DNA of 64,000 nt from Pleurodeles waltl (Eukaryota; Chordata; Amphibia; Caudata; Salamandridae). The position numbers and the translations under genes were made by a program. Every line of letters begins with the position of its first letter. Within the stretch, counting starts at the first letter, position 1. Positions 57,283-64,000 of the stretch are shown one piece after another. The DNA lies in contig NC_090444.1 in assembly GCF_031143425.1 (NCBI RefSeq), forward strand, positions 61,437,533-61,501,532. Reading direction: 5' to 3'. The notes beneath the pieces are model-generated. The model saw only the letters and a program-made list of their open reading frames with translations, was not told where the DNA came from and searched no databases.

Positions 57283-58170
57283 GATGGGGGTGGGGGGTTG
57301 GGGTTTTAGTTTTAGAGGCGGGGTGGGGGTCAGGTGGTTTTAGTTTTAGGGGCGGGGTTGGGGTTTTTGTTTTAGGGGTGGGGTGGGAGGTCGGGATATT
57401 TTGAGTTTTAGGGGTGGGTGTGGGGGGTTGGGGTTTTAGTTTTAGGGGAGGGGGCATCGGGCGGTTTAGGTTTAGGGGCAGGGGAGGGTGGGTAGGGGTA
57501 TTTGTAGTTTTATGGGCAGGGGTGGGGGGTTGGGGTTTTAGTTTTAGGGGTGGGGTGGTTTTAGTTTTAGGGGCGGGGTGGGGGGTCAGGGTATTTTTAG
57601 TTTTAGGGGTTGGGTGGGGGGTTGGGGTTTTAGTTTTAGGGACGGGGTGGGGGGGTTGGTGTTTTAGCTTTAGGGGAGGGGGCATCGGGGTGGTTTAGTT
57701 TTAGGGGCGGGGAGGGCGGGGAGGGGTATTTTTAGTTTTAGGGGCGAGGGTTTGGGGTTGGGGTATTTTTAGTTTTAGGGGTGGCGGGTCCGGCGGTTTA
57801 GGTTTGGGGAGGGGTATTTTTAGTTTTAGGGGCGGGGTGGGGGGTCGGGTATTTTTAGTATTTGGGGATGGGGGTCGGGGTGGTTGAGGTTTTTACGGGT
57901 GGGGTGGGGGATTGGGGTGGTTTAGGTTTTAGCGGTGGGGGTTGGGGTGGTTTTAGGTTTTAGGGGCGGGGTTGGGGACTCGGGGTAGTTTTAGGGGCGG
58001 GGTGGTTTTGGGTTTAAGGGATGGGGGTTGGGGTACTTTAGGTTTCAGGGATGGGGTTGGGGTTGTTTTAGGGGCAGGGTGGGGGTTGTGGTAATTTTAG
58101 GGATGAGGCAGGGTGGGGGTTGGCGTGGTTTTAGGGGAGGGGTTGGGGGAGTAGCGGTAATTTTTAGGGG
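57283..58170. repeat. G-rich degenerate array with quadruplex potential
   Basis: Repeated GGGGTTTTAGTTTTAGGGG and GGCGGGGTGGGGG motifs at irregular 40-60-bp spacing over about 890 bp, all with G on the plus strand. The Pro/Lys/Thr minus-strand frame across it is compositional. Confidence 0.93.
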
Positions 58171-58189
58171 TGGGGGGGCACGGGGGACG

Positions 58190-58590
58190 TATGCTGGAAC
58201 CATGCATGCCTACCAGGAATGTCTTTACAACGAAAAGCACCGATGGAGCTGCACCTGAGGTCCCAGTACTGGAACAGCAGAGTCTACTGACTGTAAGTAC
58301 TGAGATGTTCTGGCAGATGGCCTGTGTGGGGTTCTGGCACCGGCACAGCTGAGGGGCTTGGAGTGTGTGAATCAAGGTGCACTGATGGAGCTGCGCCCGA
58401 GGTCCCAGTACTGGAACTGCAGTGTGTACTGACTATAAGAAATGAGGTGTTCTGTCAGACAGTGTGTGTGGGGTTGTGGCATGAGCACAGCTGAGGGGCT
58501 TGGAGTGTGTGAACTGAGGTGCACTGATGGAGGTGTGCCTGAGGTCCCAGTACTGGAACAGCAGTGTGTACTGACTGTAAGAACTGGGGT
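58190..58590. repeat. 142-bp tandem repeat
   Basis: GATGGAGCTGC-type sequence recurs at 58242, 58384 and 58526, with GAGGTCCCAGTACTGGAACA (itself a palindrome core) in each unit; about 2.8 copies. Confidence 0.92.
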
Positions 58591-58634
58591 TTTTCGCCGT
58601 TTGCGAGGCGCAAAAGGCTACTTATATCTGGCCC
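58591..58634. mobile_element. MITE terminus fragment
   Basis: GCGCAAAAGGCTACTTATAT followed by CTGGCCC and TAA resembles the right end of GGGCCANATGTAC-type Harbinger MITEs. Confidence 0.45.
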
Positions 58635-58639
58635 TAAAT

Positions 58640-59100
58640 CACCATTCCCAACCCAAGATGATGGGCACGCGGATTCCTATGGACACCTCCCAATCCAAAA
58701 TGGCTCCTGTGCTTCCTGTGATGTCATCTCATGTTTTCTGTAGTCTTGTATATCATATAATCCTCCATGTGGAAGGCAGAGCTGGGCTTTTCATTATTCA
58801 CAACCCAAAATGGTAGGACTAGTGGATTCCTATGACTACTTCCCAATCTGAGATGGGCCCTGCACTTCCTCTGATTTCTCTTGCTGTGTCTTTAGTATAA
58901 AAGGCTGCAGAAGTCAGGGGTAGGTACACGCATTGCAGTTGATCGTATTATTTGTTCTTCAACCCTTGATTTAGATTTTTGTCCTGTTGTCACTTCCTCA
59001 GGTTTTTCCCAGGATTCAAGAATCCTCTGTAAATCTTCTTATTCAGGATCCGGCAGCTCAGTCCTGGGCATTTTCTTCTGATAATTATCTTCAAACCTCT
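58640..59100 (+). other. Duplicated segment ending in a TATA-like box
   Basis: GGATTCCTATG and CCCAATC(C/T)(A/G)A(A/G)ATGG blocks occur twice about 151 bp apart (58671 and 58823). AGTATAAAAGGCTGCAG at about 58908 is a good TATA match. May be an LTR promoter; no borders found. Confidence 0.4.
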
Positions 59101-59102
59101 TC

Positions 59103-59200
59103 TGAATCCACCTCTGGAGGTTTCTTCTTCATCCTCCTCTGGAGGTTTCTTCTGCATCCACATCTGGAGGTTTCTTCTACATCCACCTTTGGAAGTTCTT
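59103..59200. repeat. 25-bp minisatellite
   Basis: CTGGAGGTTTCTTCT recurs at 59114, 59139 and 59164, with a weaker copy at 59189. Confidence 0.88.
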
Positions 59201-59598
59201 TTCCCTCGTGGATTTTTTCTCCCTTGCACTTTGGGGCACCTGCTTACCACTCACATACATGCTAGCAGCCCAGATTCAGGCATGAGAATCCTGATATTTG
59301 AAGCAAAATATTGCTTTTTTTTAGCTGTATCCCGCCTGAAACTGCCTCAGCTTCAATACAAGCCATTGGGGAAAATTCATCTCCCACTTTCTTATGTAAA
59401 ATGTTGGCAAGCAATCAATTTAATGCTCTGCAATGGTGGTGGTTTGGCTACAGGAAGGAGTCTTGCTAGCGTCAGGCAGCACTCAGTCCAGTCCAGTGAC
59501 TGAGATGTATCATGAGCTGCAGTCTGGGAATAGGCTAGAAAAGCGGAGGAATGTGCTTCAGGTGTCTACATCACAGGATAATGGACTTTACAAAAACG
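59201..59598. other. Unassigned sequence
   Basis: No gene or repeat recognised. Confidence 0.45.
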
Positions 59599-59603
59599 CA
59601 GGG

Positions 59604-59960
59604 GGCCCAGTTCACAAAGGTAAACTTAAACCAAAAGTCTAAGGGCCCGATTCACAAGGGTAAACTTAGACCAGAAGTCTAAGGGCCCGATTCACAAGGG
59701 TAAACTTAAACCAGAAGTCTAAGGGCCCGATTCACACGGGTAAACTTAGACCAGAAGTCTAAGGGCCCGGTTCACAAGGGTAAACTTAGACCAGAAGTCT
59801 AAGGGCCCGATTCACACGGGTAAACTTAGACCAGAAGTCTAAGGGCCCGGTTCACAAGGGTAAACTTAGACCAGAAGTCTAAGGGCCAGGGTTCACAAGG
59901 GTAAACTTAAACCAAAAGTCTAAGGGCCCGATTCACAAGGGTAAACTTACACCAGAAGTC
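59604..59960. repeat. 40-bp array of the element's own terminus
   Basis: About nine copies of AAGGGCCCGATTCACAAGGG plus TAAACTTAGACCAGAAGTCT at exactly 40 bp. Confidence 0.95.
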
Positions 59961-59982
59961 TAAGTTTAGACCAAAAGCCTAA

Positions 59983-60577
59983 GGCCCAGATTTATACTTT
60001 TTAACACAAAACTGCGCTAACACAATTTTGCGCGAAAAACTTTACCACCAGATAGCACCTTTCCAAGACCCCAGCTGGGTGTCATATTTATGGAATGACG
60101 GTAGCCGGCGGTAAGGCCCGGCTAGCGTCATAAAAAAGGATGCTAGCCGGGTGGGGGAGGCGTAGGGGGAACAGGAGGTTGTGCGTCAAAGGATGACTCT
60201 AGTCTGGTTAGAGGCATAAAAATGGTCTCTGACCATGGAAATAGACCCACAGGTCCCATAACGCCTTCCCTGACCCAGGCATTAAACAGTGGCGCTAAGC
60301 AAGCTTAGCGCCATTATTTAAGGCCTCCTTCCCCCCATGTGTGATTTTAGCAAGGGGGGATAAATATGGCACTAAGGCCATATTGTCATTTTTTGCACAG
60401 GAACCTTGTACATCATTCACGCAAGGTAGATTCCGGCAAGCAAAAAATTACGCTAACTCCAAAACTTTGGTGCTATACGGGTCTAGCGCCAAAGTATACA
60501 TTTTAAGTCAGGTTTGCACCGAATTTGCGTAAAAAAAATTATGCAAATTTGGCGCAAACACAGTATAAATCTGGGCC
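59983..60577. mobile_element. Nested Harbinger-type MITE (GGCCCAGATTTATACT)
   Basis: 595 bp, perfect 16-bp inverted ends GGCCCAGATTTATACT/AGTATAAATCTGGGCC. TAA on the left and TAC on the right, a one-base-off TAA-type duplication. Internal GCGC-rich sequence is related in style to the MITE at 21567. Confidence 0.82.
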
Positions 60578-61094
60578 TACATTTAGTAAAGTTAGTAAAG
60601 TTAGACTTTTGGTCTAAGTTTAGACTTTTGGTGTAGGTTTAGTCTAAAAGTCTAAACCTAGACGAAAAAGTCTAATTTTACTGCTAATAAAGTTAGACTT
60701 TAGGTCTAAACATAGGGCCTGATTCACAAAGGTAAACTTACACCAAAAGTCTAAGTTTAGACCAAACGTCTAAGTTTAGACCTAAAGTCTAACTTTACTA
60801 TGAGTAAAGTTGGACTTTTGGTCTAAACTTAGACCACAAGTCTAACTTTACTACAAGTAAAGTTAGACTTGAGGTCTAAATTTAGGCTTTTGGTCTAAAC
60901 TTAAACCTTTGGTGTAAGTTTACCTCTGTGAATTGGGCCCCATGTGTCTAAACTTAAACCAAAATTATAAACTGAGACCAAAAGTCTAAACTTAGACTAA
61001 AAGTCCAAGTTTATTTTTGTGAATCAGACCCTTAGTCTTAAGGTCTAAACTAGGACTTTTGGTCTAAGTTTACCTTTGTGAATCGGGCCCCCTG

Positions 61095-61732
61095 TGAGCA
61101 GAAGACCTGCTCTGTATAGACATTTCCTTAAAAGAAGGTGGTGTGGCATGGATAACTAGAGGATTTCAAGCACTTTTGAAGTCCAAAGTGACCACACACC
61201 TCAAATATTTATCACTTCATGTGAAGACTGACACGCTCTAGGAGGAATGTCAAATACAAATCTCAGAAGCCCACCTAACAAGAGCTCCAAACAAGCTACA
61301 AATCTATTGAAGATCACTGCTCTATTCTACCAGAGACATTTGCAATATAACTCTATGAGCTGGTCTTTTTTTCCGGGTGACCTACCTGATAAAATAATGG
61401 GCATGACCATCAGCTTCCTAATATATTGTATTTAGCAAGGATTGCACACTATTTTTGAACAATATTACGTTATTGTGAAATTGTTTTCATTTGCACGAAA
61501 ATCTGTATTTACCTGTTTTTGCTCTTGTTTTGTTGTTAAAATTTAAGATAAAAGAAAAAACTTTGTTACATCTATGTGCATTGTCTCACTCCACATAACA
61601 AGATGGCTTGGTCAATATATCAAAAATATTGTTGTGTGTGAAAGTGTTCAAGAAACATATTGGAATCCCTCCCACCAATAACAAATAATACCTTAGTTTG
61701 GCATAACAATTTCCTTTATTTATCCTTTAGAG
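61095..61732. other. Unassigned AT-rich sequence
   Basis: Nothing recognised. Confidence 0.45.
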
Positions 61733-62219
61733 CAGTGGTCTTCAAACTTTTTAAAGCTGCAACCCCCCCCCCCCCGTAGAAAAAAGAAATCATCGGGGCA
61801 CCACCTCCAAGTTTTTCACAATTGATCTAATAAATTGACAATGATTAAATATGTCTAGACGTATTTAAATATTGCAGTTAAGTTATGTTACTGTTTTAAA
61901 AATGCAATCAAATACATGATGCCAAACATACTATTTATTCTGGTCAGGCAGGCCTTACTAAAAGTGTCCGCAGTGTGATTAGTAGTAGGGGGGTTTCAAG
62001 AGTATTTGGGGTCCCTTCCCATTTGACACACACTCCCAGGTTGGATATACATTACAAAACATATTAGTAATGGTCCATTACAAAGCAATTTACTGCTGCA
62101 ATTTTTTTTCATCTTAAACAAAGCCCTGTTATCAGCATGATGCCTATTTTGGCCAGAGCCCCCCTGGATCATTTTAGGCCCTCCCCTAAGGGGGCCCACC
62201 CCCAGTTTGAAGACCCCTG
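61733..62219. mobile_element. hAT MITE (CAGTGGTCTTCAAACT)
   Basis: 487 bp; CAGTGGTCTTCAAACT at the left pairs with AGTTTGAAGACCCCTG at the right (15 of 16). Flanks CTTTAGAG and CTATACGG match only 5 of 8. A C run follows the left end. Confidence 0.78.
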
Positions 62220-63899
62220 CTATACGGGGTGATGTGGGCTCAAACCTATTTTCCTTGTTCCTAGGAGAAATGACAGCAAACTTGGGCAGTCGAATGAGAA
62301 TCCAGTTTTAATGCGGTGCAGACCATCCAGACATCTGGGTGTGATCAGGGAATTGTGGCCAGTGGCATATGTTGTAGCTCAGACAACGGGGTGGTGCTGC
62401 GGTCCATGGTGATGTGAGGGAAGATGGAGGGATGCTAGCTGAGAGGATGCTGGTGTGAAGTGAGTGATGCTGATGAGGGGGACGGTGAGTCCTAAGGGAG
62501 GGTGGGAGATGCATTGAGACACAGGACCATAAAGTTACAGTTTTTGTTATGGAGCGAGAGGAAATGTAGGGTAACAGCAGATTTTCAATTTTCCTTCTTT
62601 TTAATAAAGTATTTTTTGTTGTATGAGAGACTGTTAAAAACGCAACAAGAGGAAGTGATGAAAGTTGTAACTGGAGGCCAAGGCTGAGGGCCCCCATTGC
62701 TTGATGGACCAGGTGAGAAAGGGATGGTGGAAATCAGGGCTCCTTCAGTGGAGTGTTCCCAGGTGGACAAATGGTGGGGGCTCCTGAGCCGGAGTCCCCC
62801 ACGCTCTTGACCCCACCATCACTGCCCGCGGTCCCTCGGGCCCACCGCCACATTTGTCCACCTCTAGCTTTGGTACCAGCCCCCTTCAGGAGGCTGACGA
62901 CTTTTTACACTGGCAAATTTATAGCCATCCCAAACTGAGAAATGTATTTTGGATGGGAGTGCTCATTATCAAAGAAGCAAACGTATTGCTCCAAAATGCC
63001 TCTGTGTAGGTGCCGAGTAATCCATTAAATATAGAATGTTCTTAGGTTCTGAACCTGTTAGGTGGATGTAGGTCGGATTTCGTCCATTTCACCCAGATGT
63101 GGATCCACCGCTCAACTTCAGGTACAGAAGGGATCCTTTGCACACCACACATGTAATCAAGGATAAAACAATGAATTGTGACAAAGATCACAGTCAGCAT
63201 AGTGCCATAGACCAGCGCCTTACTGCCTAAGAGGCATTTCTAAAGCGCTTTCCATACCTCTCGCAAGGCCTGCTTGTGGGTTCTCAAGCCAGATATTGCA
63301 ACGCTCATGTATAGGACAATTCTCAATAAATTTACAATAAATTTACAAGAAGCCTTTTGAAGATGGAAAGGGTGGGATGAGCTGTTAACAGACGTGGTTT
63401 CAGAGGCTCAGAAGAGGACGTGTGTCCTTCCTCTCAGTTGGCCTCCAGCTATCTGTAAATCCCAGCATATTTCTTCCGTCTATTTTTACTGCGTTGTTTC
63501 CCCCAAAGAAACATCTGTCACTCAGGTTCACAGCGTTGCCAGTCACTGGTGCAGGGGAGTTTCAGAAACAGATGCTGAGAGGAGAGCATTGTTAATTCTG
63601 ACAGCGCCTCTGGGTTCTGACAATTTGAAAAGATCTTCTGGGTACGGCGGCTACAGCTGGGGGGCTTTCAGTATGTCTGACACCCAGGAACACGTCACAT
63701 CTGGAAATGTACGAATAATAATGAAATTCCCCTTTTCAGAAAGCACTCACTGCTTCCTGTGAAATCAAACTGCTGGGTCGGTATCCACTGTCTCATTGTA
63801 AAAATCCAGGAGCGCCCCATTTACAGAAAACTAAAATCAAACAAGCACTGACAAAACCAACAGGTCTAGCTTTTTTGTAAACCAAAGTGCCTTATCACT
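62220..63899. other. Unassigned sequence
   Basis: No gene supported. 62750-62880 is G/C-rich with a GGTGGACAAATG/CATTTGTCCACC inverted pair (about 62762 and 62851). Short open frames lack motifs. Confidence 0.45.
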
Positions 63900-64000
63900 G
63901 ATTGGTAAGTTTGTGACTGAGTGGATTGATAAATACGAGAGTCAATGGATGAATGAGTGACTGCATGAATGGGTTTGTGAGTGCCTGGAGGGACACATGA
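63900..64000. repeat. Degenerate TGAATGAG-type tract at the window edge
   Basis: Loose repeats such as GGATGAATGAGTGACTGCAT and GAATGGGTTTGTGAGTG; cut by the window end. Confidence 0.6.

Larger units (their letters stand above)
59599..61094. mobile_element. Inverted-repeat element with amplified terminus
   Basis: Ends CAGGGGGCCCAGTTCACAAA and TTTGTGAATCGGGCCCCCTG are inverted; no duplication found outside. Internal sequence is a thicket of TAGACTTTTGGTCTAAGT palindromes and GTAAAGTTAGACTTT. A second terminus pair occurs inside (GGGCCTGATTCACAAAGG at about 60717 and GTGAATTGGGCCCC at about 60930). Same family as 25682-25950. A 595-bp MITE is nested within. Confidence 0.75.

Noticed and set aside
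57224..57685. Pro/Lys/Thr-rich minus-strand frame
   Set aside because: Direct product of the G-rich repeat.
1..64000. CRISPR arrays, operons, ribosome binding sites, rRNA and tRNA genes
   Set aside because: None seen by eye; the tandem arrays have no spacer pattern and the sequence is eukaryotic in character.

Overview
This window looks like intergenic DNA from a very large vertebrate genome, most likely a salamander. A newt such as Pleurodeles is my best guess, from family knowledge and not from a search. I see no intact host protein gene, no rRNA or tRNA, and nothing bacterial. Almost everything recognisable is a mobile element, a piece of one, or a tandem array. The evidence for this origin is the 2-3 kb non-coding LTRs, many MITEs with TAA-type or 8-bp target duplications, a 9-kb PIF/Harbinger transposon with spliced genes, and a defective endogenous retrovirus.

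Layout. 1-3797: 53-bp satellite, entered from the left edge. 5235-7424: large solo LTR (TSD GGTAG). 8325-9306: 60-bp minisatellite. 10395-10736: hAT-like MITE. 11130-12999: LTR-like element containing a 90-92-bp array. 13345-21094: a minus-strand endogenous provirus with two ~815-bp LTRs and matching CAGGG duplications. Its pol remnant is split by a second 2989-bp LTR (15832-18820, TSD TAAAC). 21567-25950: several MITEs, some nested. 26005-30030: a 4-kb purine-rich minisatellite that flips abruptly to pyrimidine-rich at 30035-30560. 32139-34758: third large LTR (TSD GTCTG). 34797-38000: MITE pieces and a GATA microsatellite inside an inverted repeat.

38005 to about 46990 is a PIF/Harbinger element. 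It holds four successive minisatellites, a spliced Myb-like gene on the minus strand (three exons, 527 codons, frame intact), a plus-strand DDE transposase with a frameshift near its N-terminus, and a second, different Myb-like gene on the minus strand that is damaged. The left terminus is present and the right one is missing. PIF/Harbinger transposases normally work with one Myb-like partner that helps nuclear import and DNA binding, so two different partners in one element is the most notable point here.

47000-64000: a CpG-rich 74-80-bp array, a truncated LTR related to the one at 5235, a MITE made of serial hairpins (49935-50644), small hAT MITEs (53856, 55663, 61733), a CpG-rich stretch with an ETS-type motif and a short membrane-protein-like ORF (54708-55110, the only hint of a host gene), a G-rich array with quadruplex potential (57283-58170), and an inverted-repeat element whose own terminus has become a 40-bp tandem array (59599-61094).
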